This document shows positions 7,803 through 15,928 of a stretch of DNA of 64,000 nucleotides, in pieces; positions within the stretch are counted from its first letter, which is position 1; each line of letters begins with the position of its first letter. The position numbers were made by a program, and so were the translations under genes. The stretch is from Novosphingobium panipatense. GTDB lineage: Bacteria > Pseudomonadota > Alphaproteobacteria > Sphingomonadales > Sphingomonadaceae. The stretch is from NCBI RefSeq assembly GCF_002149965.1, contig NZ_MSQB01000001.1:124001-188000 (forward strand). The letters are read 5' to 3'. The notes beneath the pieces were generated by a model. That model did no database searches. It saw only the letters and a program-made list of their open reading frames with translations, and was not told the origin of the DNA.

Positions 7803-8806
7803 CAGGCGGTCTCCAGCGCGGCTTCGGCCTTGGCGATGAGGTTCTCGAACATGACGTGCTGGCGGCGCACCTGTTCGCGGCTGTTGACTTCCTCCACGTC
7901 CTGGATCCAGCGGTTGCCTTCGTATTCGCTGGAAAGCGTGCCTTCCCAGCCGCACTTGACCAGTTCGGGGATCACCTCGTCATAGGCGATGGTCGGGTCG
8001 GTGCAGTCCTCGGTCATGCCGTAGAACTTGGCCTGGATGTGGCGGAAGTAGGGGGCATAGTCCTTGATGCGCTTCGGGTTGGCATAAGGCGCATGGCGCA
8101 GCGTTTCGGCCATGGCGATCTCGGCCTTGTTGCCCCCCATCTTCACCGCGACCTCATAGATCGTGTATTCGCACATGATCTTCTGCTCGTGCTGGTCGAC
8201 GATGAACTGCGTGACTTCGGGGCGAGCGCCTTGCCGTTCGAACCGGGCGCGGAATTCGGGCGGATAATGCTTCATGAACACGCCCATGTCGGGCAGGATG
8301 CCGAGATGCTTCGTGCCAAGACGGTCGGCGACCTCGATCGTGCGCAGGATCCACGCGTGTTCCAGATGCCAGGGTGCGTGAACCTCGACCCCCATGTGGA
8401 TGTCGAGCTGCTCGGCATAAGGCACGCACTTTTCCAGGATATCGGGGCGCACGAAGATCAGCACGCGCATGTTGCGAATGCCGAGGCGGTTGCACAAGGC
8501 CAGGTCGCGCCGGATGCTGTTCACCTGCTCCTCGTCCGACAGGACCTCACCCTTGCGCAGCTTGGTGTCCAGGAACATGTCGTAGCAGGTGAAGTGCGCA
8601 TCGTGACGGGCCAGCATGTCCTGCCATTGGCGGACCTGGGCATCGGTGATGTCGGGGAACGTCGGCATGTTCTGTTCGGGCAGGATCTCGATGCCGGGGG
8701 CACCGATCGACGCGGCGAAGGCGACGACGTCTTCCACGTTCATCCGCCCCAGGAACATCTCTTCCTGGAAACTGTAGAGGCTCACGCCTCGCTGGATCTT
8801 GGACAT
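7802..8806 (-). CDS. C-glycoside deglycosidase alpha subunit (sugar phosphate isomerase/epimerase-like TIM barrel)
   Basis: A 334-residue TIM-barrel protein of the xylose-isomerase-like superfamily with no signal peptide. A metal-site set consistent with the fold is visible: Glu141 (GVEVHAP), Asp173 (LPDMG), His256 (FRHIQAKF) and Glu294 (LSSEYEG). Pairing with a DUF6379-type beta gene identifies it as the catalytic subunit of a C-glycoside deglycosidase (DgpB/CarB type), which breaks the aryl C-C glycosidic bond after C3 oxidation of the sugar. ATG 8806 has AAGGGT just upstream. It is the first gene of the minus-strand operon and diverges from the ring-cleavage operon. The substrate aglycone is unknown. 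Confidence 0.82.
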   Translation of the reverse strand: MSKIQRGVSLYSFQEEMFLGRMNVEDVVAFAASIGAPGIEILPEQNMPTFPDITDAQVRQWQDMLARHDAHFTCYDMFLDTKLRKGEVLSDEEQVNSIRRDLALCNRLGIRNMRVLIFVRPDILEKCVPYAEQLDIHMGVEVHAPWHLEHAWILRTIEVADRLGTKHLGILPDMGVFMKHYPPEFRARFERQGARPEVTQFIVDQHEQKIMCEYTIYEVAVKMGGNKAEIAMAETLRHAPYANPKRIKDYAPYFRHIQAKFYGMTEDCTDPTIAYDEVIPELVKCGWEGTLSSEYEGNRWIQDVEEVNSREQVRRQHVMFENLIAKAEAALETA

Positions 8807-8905
8807 AGTGACCCTTTTCGAAGGGGCCGTTCGCAGCGGCATACGAAAGCGCTCTGGCCAGGGCCTGTCGCTTCTCCCGGATACGCGGCGTTGCGGCCGT
8901 CTATA

Positions 8906-8923
8906 TTAGAATAGAAATTCTTA
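8906..8923. promoter_or_regulatory. Operator-like palindrome, site 1 of the divergent promoter (TTAGAA-N6-TTCTTA)
   Basis: Inverted repeat TTAGAAT-AGAA-ATTCTTA with one mismatch, about 100 nt upstream of the deglycosidase alpha start. It has the same half-site and spacing as site 2 at 8977-8994; the centres are 71 bp apart, close to seven helical turns. This suggests a shared dimeric regulator acting on both divergent operons. The regulator is not encoded next to the site. Confidence 0.6.
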
Positions 8924-8976
8924 TCTGGACTCGGATGGGGGCGCTGTCAATCTCTTGACGGCGGGCAAATCCATAA

Positions 8977-8994
8977 TTAGAAATTTCGTTCTAA
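8977..8994. promoter_or_regulatory. Operator-like palindrome, site 2 of the divergent promoter (TTAGAA-N6-TTCTAA)
   Basis: Perfect 6-bp arms around a 6-nt spacer, about 100 nt before the monooxygenase start, in an AT-rich patch of an otherwise GC-rich region. It pairs with the site at 8906-8923. Together they sit roughly symmetrically in the 288-bp gap between the two divergent operons. Confidence 0.6.
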
Positions 8995-9094
8995 TATGTT
9001 TGCGCATGACGCAAAGTCGTGCGGTTTGGGCCATGAGTCCGGGAGAGAAGCATGCGGCGTTTCCATCAGATTGCAGGGATGAGGAGTGCCCGGC

Positions 9095-10210
9095 GTGGAT
9101 GACCTGAACGTTCTTGTCGTGGGCGGCGGCATCGGAGGTCTCTCCGCCGCGATCGCACTGGGCCGCGCGGGGCACCGGGTCACGGTGATCGAGCGCGATC
9201 CCGAATGGTCGGTCTACGGCGTGGGCATCATTCAGCAGGCCAATGTCGTGCGGGCGATGGACGAGCTTGGCGTGCTCGACGCGTTCCTGGATGCGGCTTG
9301 CGGGTTCGATGCGGTGGAGATCTACATTCCCTCCGGCGAGCGCGTCGCAAGGGTGCCCGCGCCAAGCCTGGTGCCGGGGAGGCCCGCCAATGTCGGCATC
9401 GGTCGCCGCGCACTCCAGAAGGTGCTGGGCGACAGTGCCAGGGCGCTTGGTGCGGTTATCAGGCTGGGCGTGACGGTTCTGGACCTCGATGACGACGGCC
9501 GGGGCGTGTCGGTGCGCTTCTCGGACGGCAGCACGGCGCGTTTCGATATCGTCGTCGGCGCGGACGGAGTCTATTCGCAGACGCGCGAGACGATCCTGCC
9601 CGATGCTGCAAAACCGGAATTCACCGGGCAGGGCGTCTGGCGCTACAACTTCCCGCGTCCCGGCGATCTCGACGCGCTGCACGTCTACAACGGCCCGGTA
9701 GGAGTCGGCCTGGTGCCGATGAGCGCCGAGGGGATGTACCTTTTCGCGACTAGCCCGGAGCCCGGAAACCCGCACTATCCCCGCGATGGGCTGGCCGCTG
9801 TAATGCGCGCAAAACTGGCCCATGCCGCGCCCCGGATCCAGGCGCTAGCGGAACAGATTACCGACGATGCAGGCGTCGTCTATCGTCCGCTCGAAGGGCT
9901 GATGGTCGGCGGCCCCTGGCACAAGGGCCGCGTGGTCCTGCTGGGCGATGCGGTCCATGCGACCACGCCGCATCTGGGGCAGGGCGCGGGCATGGCCATC
10001 GAGGATGCGATCGTTCTGGCCGAGGAACTCGGCCGCCACGACGATCCCGAAGCCGCTTTCGCCGCCTATCACGGCCGCCGCTACGAGCGCTGCCGCTACA
10101 TCGTCGAGAAATCGCTGGAGATCTGCCACGGCCAGATCGGCAAGGGGCCGCAGGTCGACAATCACAAGGCCACTGCGGAAATGTTCGCGGTGGTCTCGCA
10201 ACCCATCTGA
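9095..10210 (+). CDS. FAD-dependent aromatic monooxygenase (class A flavoprotein hydroxylase)
   Basis: A 371-residue single-component hydroxylase. The FAD-binding GGGIGG is at residues 10-15, the DG motif is in GADGVYSQTR, and the GD motif is in LLGDAVHATTPHLGQG. This set is diagnostic of PHBH/salicylate-hydroxylase-type NAD(P)H-dependent monooxygenases that add a hydroxyl to a phenolic ring. GTG 9095 is preferred because GAGGAG ends 8 nt upstream; the in-frame GTG at 9086 has its ribosome site too close. First gene of a five-gene operon that continues with an extradiol dioxygenase, so it probably makes the catechol-type substrate for ring cleavage, as FdeE does in naringenin catabolism (analogy). 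Confidence 0.87.
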   Translation: MDDLNVLVVGGGIGGLSAAIALGRAGHRVTVIERDPEWSVYGVGIIQQANVVRAMDELGVLDAFLDAACGFDAVEIYIPSGERVARVPAPSLVPGRPANVGIGRRALQKVLGDSARALGAVIRLGVTVLDLDDDGRGVSVRFSDGSTARFDIVVGADGVYSQTRETILPDAAKPEFTGQGVWRYNFPRPGDLDALHVYNGPVGVGLVPMSAEGMYLFATSPEPGNPHYPRDGLAAVMRAKLAHAAPRIQALAEQITDDAGVVYRPLEGLMVGGPWHKGRVVLLGDAVHATTPHLGQGAGMAIEDAIVLAEELGRHDDPEAAFAAYHGRRYERCRYIVEKSLEICHGQIGKGPQVDNHKATAEMFAVVSQPI

Positions 10211-10250
10211 CAGCCATCCGTGCAGATATTCGACTTTTAAGGACAGACCC

Positions 10251-11153
10251 ATGACCCGAGTGACCGAGATCCGCTACGTCGGATATGGCGTCGAGAATTT
10301 CGACGCCGAACGAGCCTTCTATGTGAACGATTGGGGCCTCGTCGAAGTGGCGGCGGAGGACGGCCTTGCCTGGTTCAAGACCCACGGCCATGACGAGCAT
10401 CACGCGGTGCGCCTTCATGAATCGGACGCCAACCATGTCGAGGTGATCGCCTTCGCTGCCGATACCCGCGCCGATGTCGATGCGCTGCACGAAAAGGTCG
10501 TGGCGGCGGGATGCAGGATCGTTCATGCCCCCCGTGCCCTCGAAGCGCCCGGCGGCGGCTATGGCTTTCGCTTCTTCTCGCCGGACGGCCTGCCTTTCGA
10601 GATCTCCGCCGAGGTCGCGCGTTCGACCAAGCGGGCGATGGCGCGCTGGGAAGGCATGCCGGTCAAGATCAGCCACATCGTCGTCCATTCGCCGGACCAT
10701 CAGGCGCTGGTGAGGTTCTTCACCGATGTGCTGGGCTTCAGGATCAGCGACTGGCTGGGGGACTTCATGTGCTTCCTGCGCTGCAACGAGGCGCATCACC
10801 GCGTCGCCATCCTGCCCGGACCGCCCTGCCTCAACCACGTCGCCTATGACATGCTGACGGTGGACGACATGATGCGCGGCGTGCATCGCCTCAAGCAGCG
10901 CGGCACCGACATCCGCTGGGGGCCGGGGCGCCACACGGCGGGCAACAACACTTTCAGCTACTTCACGACGCCGGGCGGTTTCGCGGTGGAATATACCTCG
11001 GAGCTGGAAGAGGTCGATTTCGAGACGCACCAGCACAAGGTGCACATTCCCGGCCCGCAGGTGATGGACCAGTGGGGCACCGGCGTCGGCGGTCCGCAGA
11101 CGATGCCGCATCCCGCTCCCGACGCGCGCCTGTTCCAGGCATCGGAGATCTGA
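10251..11153 (+). CDS. Type I (VOC-fold) extradiol ring-cleavage dioxygenase
   Basis: A 300-residue protein made of two vicinal-oxygen-chelate domains. The catalytic domain carries the 2-His-1-carboxylate Fe(II) ligands His142 (KISHIVVH), His196 (CLNHVAYD) and Glu247 (FAVEYTSE), in the expected order for catechol-2,3-dioxygenase-type enzymes. An AAGGAC site precedes ATG 10251. It follows the FAD monooxygenase by 40 nt and precedes the alpha/beta hydrolase by 3 nt, so it should open the dihydroxylated ring between or next to the hydroxyls. The ring substrate (flavonoid A-ring, xanthone, simple phenol) cannot be read from sequence. Confidence 0.87.
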   Translation: MTRVTEIRYVGYGVENFDAERAFYVNDWGLVEVAAEDGLAWFKTHGHDEHHAVRLHESDANHVEVIAFAADTRADVDALHEKVVAAGCRIVHAPRALEAPGGGYGFRFFSPDGLPFEISAEVARSTKRAMARWEGMPVKISHIVVHSPDHQALVRFFTDVLGFRISDWLGDFMCFLRCNEAHHRVAILPGPPCLNHVAYDMLTVDDMMRGVHRLKQRGTDIRWGPGRHTAGNNTFSYFTTPGGFAVEYTSELEEVDFETHQHKVHIPGPQVMDQWGTGVGGPQTMPHPAPDARLFQASEI

Positions 11154-11156
11154 TCG

Positions 11157-12314
11157 ATGGCCCTCTTCGAATACTTCCCGAACTACATCTGGAACCTCTC
11201 GGTCTCGATCGCGATGGAATCGGGCGCCCAGCTCGGCGAGATCATCGACATGTGCCAGCCGATCCGCGACGCGGCGGCGAACGGCGCCGATGCCGGCACG
11301 CCGCAGTTCATGAAGGCCTGGGCGGCGATGGGCGACAAGCTGCTGGACCTCGCTGCCGAGGACGAGGCGAAGGGCCGTAAGTTCTCCGCCTCGAACAAGC
11401 TGGAGCGCGCCGCGCTCTACCTGATCACCGCCGAGCGCATGCAGGGCCACGGTCATCCCGGCCGCACCGAGACTTACGCCAAGGCGCGCGAAGCCTTCGA
11501 CCGCTCGACCGAACTGGGCAAGCTCAACCGTGAACGCGTGGAAATCCCGTTGGAAGAGGGCACCATGCCCGCGCTGTTCACCCGCGCGCCCGGAGCGGGC
11601 CGCAAGCCGGTGGTGGTGTTCTGCAACGGCCTCGATAGCTGCAAGGAACTGCTCTACTGGACCCGCCTGCCGCAGGAACTGGCGCGCCGGGGCATCTCCA
11701 CGCTCTGCGTCGACCAGCCCGGCTCCGGCGAGGCGCTGCGTCTTCAGGGCCTGCCGGTCGATCCGCATTCGGAAAACTGGGCAAGCAAGGCGGTCGACTG
11801 GCTGGAGCAGCAGCCAAACGTCGATCCGATGCGCATCGGGATGACCGGAATCTCGCTCGGCGGCCATTTCGCACCGCGCGCGGTGGCCTACGAACCCCGC
11901 TTCGCAAGCGGCGCGGTCTGGGGCGCCAATCACAACTGGCGCGAAGTACAGGACAAGCGCATGGCGCGAGAGGGCGAGAACCCGGTGCCGCACTACTGGG
12001 GGCACGTTCACTGGGCCTTCGGCGCGAAGGATCAGGACGATTTCCTCGCCAGGTCGGAGGCGATGAACCTCAATGGTCACATGGATTCGATCCGTGTGCC
12101 GTTCCTCGTCACCCATGGTGCCGAAGACCGCCAGATCAGCGCAGGCTATGCCGATGACCTCTATGACCAGCTCGTCAATTCACCCCGGCGCGAGAAGGTG
12201 ATCTTCACGCTCCGCGAAGGCGGCGTGGAGCATGTCGGCGCCGATAACATGGCTTACGGCCGCGACCTGATCTCCGACTGGTTCGCCGAAACGCTTGGAG
12301 GAGCAACCGCATGA
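11157..12314 (+). CDS. Alpha/beta hydrolase with helical N-terminal domain, ring-cleavage product C-C hydrolase candidate
   Basis: A 385-residue protein whose first ~130 residues are mostly helical, followed by an alpha/beta-hydrolase core. The probable triad is Ser233 (nucleophile elbow GISLGGHF), Asp324 (GAEDRQ) and His359 (VEHVGAD). Overall layout resembles the 2,6-dihydroxypseudooxynicotine hydrolase/FrsA group, whose members hydrolyse C-C bonds next to a ketone. Directly behind an extradiol dioxygenase it most likely cleaves the meta-cleavage product. Its stop overlaps the next ATG (ATGA). Simple esterase activity is the alternative. Confidence 0.82.
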   Translation: MALFEYFPNYIWNLSVSIAMESGAQLGEIIDMCQPIRDAAANGADAGTPQFMKAWAAMGDKLLDLAAEDEAKGRKFSASNKLERAALYLITAERMQGHGHPGRTETYAKAREAFDRSTELGKLNRERVEIPLEEGTMPALFTRAPGAGRKPVVVFCNGLDSCKELLYWTRLPQELARRGISTLCVDQPGSGEALRLQGLPVDPHSENWASKAVDWLEQQPNVDPMRIGMTGISLGGHFAPRAVAYEPRFASGAVWGANHNWREVQDKRMAREGENPVPHYWGHVHWAFGAKDQDDFLARSEAMNLNGHMDSIRVPFLVTHGAEDRQISAGYADDLYDQLVNSPRREKVIFTLREGGVEHVGADNMAYGRDLISDWFAETLGGATA

Positions 12315-13117
12315 TCACCCATTCCTCAAGGCGGCGCTTCATCGATCTCTCGATCACGCTGTGCAACGACGTGGTGAGCGATCCGCCGTTCCTGAAGCCC
12401 GAGATCACTTACCAGAACCACATGGACACGGCGGGCGAACTGGACATGTTCTTCCCTGGCGTCACCGCCGAGGATACCCCGGACGGCGCCGGGTTCGCCG
12501 CCTCGGAATGGGTCAGGCTGACCACCCACAGCGGCACGCATCTCGACGCGCCCTATCATTTCCACCCGACGATGAACGGCCGGGACGGCGAGCCCGAACG
12601 TTCGATCACCATCGATGAAGTACCGCTGGAATGGTGTTTCCAGCCCGGCGTCAAGCTGGACTTCCGGCACCTGCCCGATGGCCACGTGGTGACCGCCGCC
12701 GAGGTCGAGGCCGAATTGGCGCGGATAGGGCATGACCTGCAACCGCTCGACATCGTTCTCGTCAATACGGCCGCGGGCAAGGCGCTTGGGCGGCCGGACT
12801 TCGTGAACGTCGGCTGCGGCATGGGGTATGAGGCGACTATGTACCTTACCGAGCGGGGGGTGCGCGTGACCGGCACCGATGCCTGGTCATGGGATGCGCC
12901 ATTCTCGCATACGGCCAGGAAAGTGCAGGAAACCGGCGATACTTCGCTGATCTGGGAAGGCCACAAGGCGGGGCGGGACATCGGCTATTGCCATCTCGAA
13001 AAGCTGCACAATCTGGAGGTGCTGCCACCGCACGGCTTCACCGTCAGTTGCTTTCCCCACAAGATCAAGGGCGCGTCGGCAGGCTGGACCCGCGCCGTCG
13101 CCATCATAGAGGGCTGA
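12311..13117 (+). CDS. Cyclase family protein (kynurenine formamidase-like metal hydrolase)
   Basis: A 268-residue protein with the metal-binding signature HSGTHLDAPYHFHP: His76, His80 and Asp82 are the expected Mn/Zn ligands. The family includes bacterial kynurenine formamidase and polyketide-cyclase-like hydrolases, which open or close cyclic esters and amides. In this operon it could hydrolyse a lactone or enol-lactone formed after ring cleavage (inference). The ATG overlaps the preceding stop by 4 nt, and the next gene follows after 7 nt. The reaction is not assigned. Confidence 0.8.
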   Translation: MITHSSRRRFIDLSITLCNDVVSDPPFLKPEITYQNHMDTAGELDMFFPGVTAEDTPDGAGFAASEWVRLTTHSGTHLDAPYHFHPTMNGRDGEPERSITIDEVPLEWCFQPGVKLDFRHLPDGHVVTAAEVEAELARIGHDLQPLDIVLVNTAAGKALGRPDFVNVGCGMGYEATMYLTERGVRVTGTDAWSWDAPFSHTARKVQETGDTSLIWEGHKAGRDIGYCHLEKLHNLEVLPPHGFTVSCFPHKIKGASAGWTRAVAIIEG

Positions 13118-13124
13118 TTTCGGC

Positions 13125-14090
13125 ATGCGTCTGGGAACACTGGCCGATGGCACGCCCGACGGCAGGCTGGTAGTGGTTTCGCAGGACGGCACGCGTTGCC
13201 TTGCTGCGTCGTTGCCCAATCTGCTCGGCGCGCTGGAGAGCTGGGCTGCCTGCGAAGCGGAATTGCGCGATCTGGCGGCCCGACTTGCAGCGGGGGAAGG
13301 GGCGCCGCTCGATGCAGCCCGATTGCGCGCGCCCTTGCCGCGTTCGTGGCAATGGCTCGACGGTTCCGCGTTCGGCACCCACGGCGAACTCATGCAGATC
13401 GCTTTCGGCCTGCCTCCCGTCGAGACCGATCGTCCGCTGATGTATCAGGGCATGTCCGATCGTTTCTACGGCCCCACCGATCCTGTGCCCTTTCCAAGCG
13501 AGGCCGACGGCATCGATTTCGAGGGGGAGTTCGGCGTGATCGTCGATGAGGTGCCGATGGGGGTGACCCCGGAACAGGCACTCGGCCACATCAAGCTGGT
13601 GGTCCAGATCAACGACTGGTCCTTGCGGGCGATCGCGCCGGTCGAGATGAAGACCGGGTTTGGCTGGGTGCAGGCCAAGCCGCCCTGTTCGATGGCGCCC
13701 TTTGCCGTCACCCCGGACGCTCTCGGCGATGCCTGGCATGACGGGCGGGTGTGCATGGACCTGCATGTGGACTGGAACGGAGAGCGGTTCGGACGGGCCG
13801 ACGGCGGGGCGATGGACTTCTCGTTTCCTGAACTTGTCGCCCACGCCGCGCGCACGCGCGAACTCGTGGCCGGTACGGTGATCGGCTCCGGCACGGTGTC
13901 CAATGCGAATTACGGCGAAGTAGGTTCCAGCTGCATTTCGGAAGTGCGGGCCATCGAAATCATCCGTGACGGCAGGCCTAGCACGCCGTTCATGTCCTAT
14001 GGCGACAGGATCCGCATGGAAGGCAGGACGGCCGAAGGCTTTGCGCCGTTCGGAGTCATCGCACAGACGGTCGTTCCCGCTGCACTTTAG
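13125..14090 (+). CDS. Fumarylacetoacetate hydrolase (FAH) family protein
   Basis: A 321-residue protein. The FAH core has the acidic metal site in IDFEGEFGVIVDE, then INDWSLRAIAP and a GSGTVSNANYGEVGSS region that matches the substrate loop. FAH-family enzymes hydrate or hydrolyse 2-oxo acids, acylpyruvates and fumarylacetoacetate-type products, so it fits the lower part of a meta-cleavage pathway. Last gene of the five-gene operon; only 28 nt separate it from the convergent small gene and I see no clear terminator hairpin there. Exact reaction unassigned. Confidence 0.85.
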   Translation: MRLGTLADGTPDGRLVVVSQDGTRCLAASLPNLLGALESWAACEAELRDLAARLAAGEGAPLDAARLRAPLPRSWQWLDGSAFGTHGELMQIAFGLPPVETDRPLMYQGMSDRFYGPTDPVPFPSEADGIDFEGEFGVIVDEVPMGVTPEQALGHIKLVVQINDWSLRAIAPVEMKTGFGWVQAKPPCSMAPFAVTPDALGDAWHDGRVCMDLHVDWNGERFGRADGGAMDFSFPELVAHAARTRELVAGTVIGSGTVSNANYGEVGSSCISEVRAIEIIRDGRPSTPFMSYGDRIRMEGRTAEGFAPFGVIAQTVVPAAL

Positions 14091-14118
14091 CGGTCCGCGG
14101 TCATGCGTAGACAGGCCA

Positions 14119-14373
14119 TCATTCGTAGACGGGATCTTCGAGCCGGTTCATCCACTCGGGGCACCCGTTCTCGGCATCGCCCCGGAATCCCTGGCTGTTG
14201 AACGCCATGAAATCGGATGCGGCATCGCGCGCCGTCATGTTCGCGGGGATGCGGTAGCTTGCAGCCACGGCGTCTCCGCAAGTTGCGGTCCAGCCCGCGA
14301 TGTCCCGTTCGCGCTGGATCCAGAGCTGGACGAGCCAGAGAAAATCATGTCGTTTGTCCTGCATCGTCGGCAT
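14119..14373 (-). CDS. Small orphan protein, 84 residues, function unknown
   Basis: I do not recognise this family. ATG 14373 has AAGGA 6 nt upstream, which is better supported than the longer frame that starts upstream without a ribosome-binding site. The product is Trp-rich at its N-terminus (FLWLVQLWIQRER), has no obvious signal peptide, and ends in an acidic NRLEDPVYE tail. It follows the AlgE-like porin by 88 nt on the same strand and converges on the FAH gene. It could be the last gene of the VOC-DoxX-porin set. Confidence 0.6.
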   Translation of the reverse strand: MPTMQDKRHDFLWLVQLWIQRERDIAGWTATCGDAVAASYRIPANMTARDAASDFMAFNSQGFRGDAENGCPEWMNRLEDPVYE

Positions 14374-14461
14374 GATCGATCCTTTGGAAGTGATAGTCCG
14401 GCATGGCTTGCATGGGAATCGCCCGTCCCGCAACTGCCAAAATCTCAAGGACTTGGCTCAG

Positions 14462-15928
14462 TCAGAAGCGGAAATTGCTTTCGAGGCCGAGCATGTGGAT
14501 GGTCTTTGCCGAGCCGGTCTGCCTGATGAAGGCGCCCGGTGCGAAGGCGGAGAGCGAGGCGGAAAGTTCGAGTTCGGCGGTCGCCTGCCAGGCCAGGGTG
14601 GCCTCCACTTCCTTGCCGACGAATTTCGCACGGCTGTCTCCCGCGTCGCGGATCAGGTTGCCGGGAATGTCGTAGATCCCGTCCGCGTTGGAAGCGCGCC
14701 AGTAGGCCATGGCGGCGAGGCTGGTGGAGACATCCGGCGCCAGTTGCAGGCCCAGCGAAGAATAGGCGTTGACGATGTTGTAGGGACCGACCGGCGAAAG
14801 CTCGCCGAAGTACTTGCCCTTGGGAAACAGCGCGTTGAAAGTGCCGAGGCGGTTGTCGCCGCGCTTGCCGTCGCCGCTCACGATATTGACCCGCACGGTG
14901 AGATCGGGCGCGAGCGGGGCGTCCGGGAAGGCGTGGCCAAGCTCGGTGCCGAGCGTCCAGGCCGAGATCGGACCGCCTGCGAAGCGGCCGAACTGATAGA
15001 CACCTTCGACGTTCCAGTGCCAGTCACCGCCTGTGCCGTGCCAGCGTGCGCCGAGGCTGTGGCGGGTTTCCGTGCCTTCGCGCATGCCCCAGCGCGCGGC
15101 ATCGTTGCGATAGCCGAGGTAATAGAGATCAAGGTTCGGCATTGCGGCATAGGCACCCCACAGCGCCTTGTCGGGCGAAGTGCGGTCGTTGAAATCACCC
15201 TTGCGGGCCTGCACGGGCTTTACCGCCAGCAGGCTGAGGGTGCCCGCGCCCAGCTTCACGTTCGCGCGCACGCCGTCGAACGCGATCGGCACGTTGGGGC
15301 CGTAGCGCGTGCCGATCAGCCGCTCGGTGCCGAGCGAGAGCATCTGCCGCCCGCCGCGCAGGGTGACTGGGCCGAGGTCGGCCTCGACGAAGCCTTGCAG
15401 CAGGTCCACGCCGCTTCCATCCACCGGGCCGGGCGAAGGGGCGACACCGACCGAAGTCGAGGCGATCGGTTGCACGAAGGCGCGCAAGCCTCCGACATGG
15501 AGATCGGCATAAGGCAGGGCGCGCAGCCAGAGGTAGCTGTCGTTCGGCGCCTCGGCATCGCCCCAGAGGTTGTTCTCCAGGTTCTCGTTACGCGCGCGCA
15601 GTTCGATGCCGGTGGAGAGCCAGGCGTCGTCGCCGATGGATATGTACTTGAACGGGCCGGTCCAGTGGTGGCCGCGCTTTTCGGCGTCGGCAAGGTCCGA
15701 CCAGTCCTCGTCGTAGCGGGTGATCGAGAGGGTGGGGGCTTGCCAGGCTTCGGTGGGTTCGGCCTTGGCGCTGGTGGACAGGACGGCTGCGAGGAAGAGA
15801 GCCAATGCGGCGAACCGTCGTCCCGGACTTGATCCGGGACCGCTGTCTGTCTTTAGGCGCGTGCTCGCGAGCGGGGCGCGGCCCGGCCAGCGGTCCCGGA
15901 GCAAGTCCGGGACGACGAAATCAGGCAC
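14462..15928 (-). CDS. AlgE-like outer-membrane porin (alginate export family)
   Basis: A 16-18-stranded barrel-type protein, mature part about 440 residues, dominated by alternating amphipathic strands and ending in Phe (ESNFRF). It matches the alginate_exp family, which in non-alginate producers often serves substrate uptake in catabolic clusters. The signal peptide ALALFLAAVLSTSAKA is clear, but the start is not. GTG 15928 has GGGAGAAG upstream and overlaps the DoxX stop by 8 nt. It would, however, add ~35 residues encoded by a palindromic repeat before the signal peptide. A TTG just inside the signal would give a very short n-region. The true N-terminus needs testing. Confidence 0.78.
   Translation of the reverse strand: MPDFVVPDLLRDRWPGRAPLASTRLKTDSGPGSSPGRRFAALALFLAAVLSTSAKAEPTEAWQAPTLSITRYDEDWSDLADAEKRGHHWTGPFKYISIGDDAWLSTGIELRARNENLENNLWGDAEAPNDSYLWLRALPYADLHVGGLRAFVQPIASTSVGVAPSPGPVDGSGVDLLQGFVEADLGPVTLRGGRQMLSLGTERLIGTRYGPNVPIAFDGVRANVKLGAGTLSLLAVKPVQARKGDFNDRTSPDKALWGAYAAMPNLDLYYLGYRNDAARWGMREGTETRHSLGARWHGTGGDWHWNVEGVYQFGRFAGGPISAWTLGTELGHAFPDAPLAPDLTVRVNIVSGDGKRGDNRLGTFNALFPKGKYFGELSPVGPYNIVNAYSSLGLQLAPDVSTSLAAMAYWRASNADGIYDIPGNLIRDAGDSRAKFVGKEVEATLAWQATAELELSASLSAFAPGAFIRQTGSAKTIHMLGLESNFRF
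15816..15917. repeat. Palindromic interspersed repeat pair (GTCCCGGACTTGATCCGGGAC type)
   Basis: Two 30-nt arms, 15816-15845 and 15888-15917, are inverted copies matching at 29 of 30 positions around a 42-nt spacer. Each arm contains its own internal palindrome around CCCGGA-N4-TCCGGG. Elements of this type are, to my knowledge, scattered through many sphingomonad genomes. Here the element lies between the DoxX gene and the signal peptide of the porin, inside the open frame. Confidence 0.8.

Noticed and set aside
9858..12116. 752-codon minus-strand frame opposite the ring-cleavage operon
   Set aside because: No ribosome site or recognisable domain, and it spans several genes with clear catalytic motifs on the other strand.
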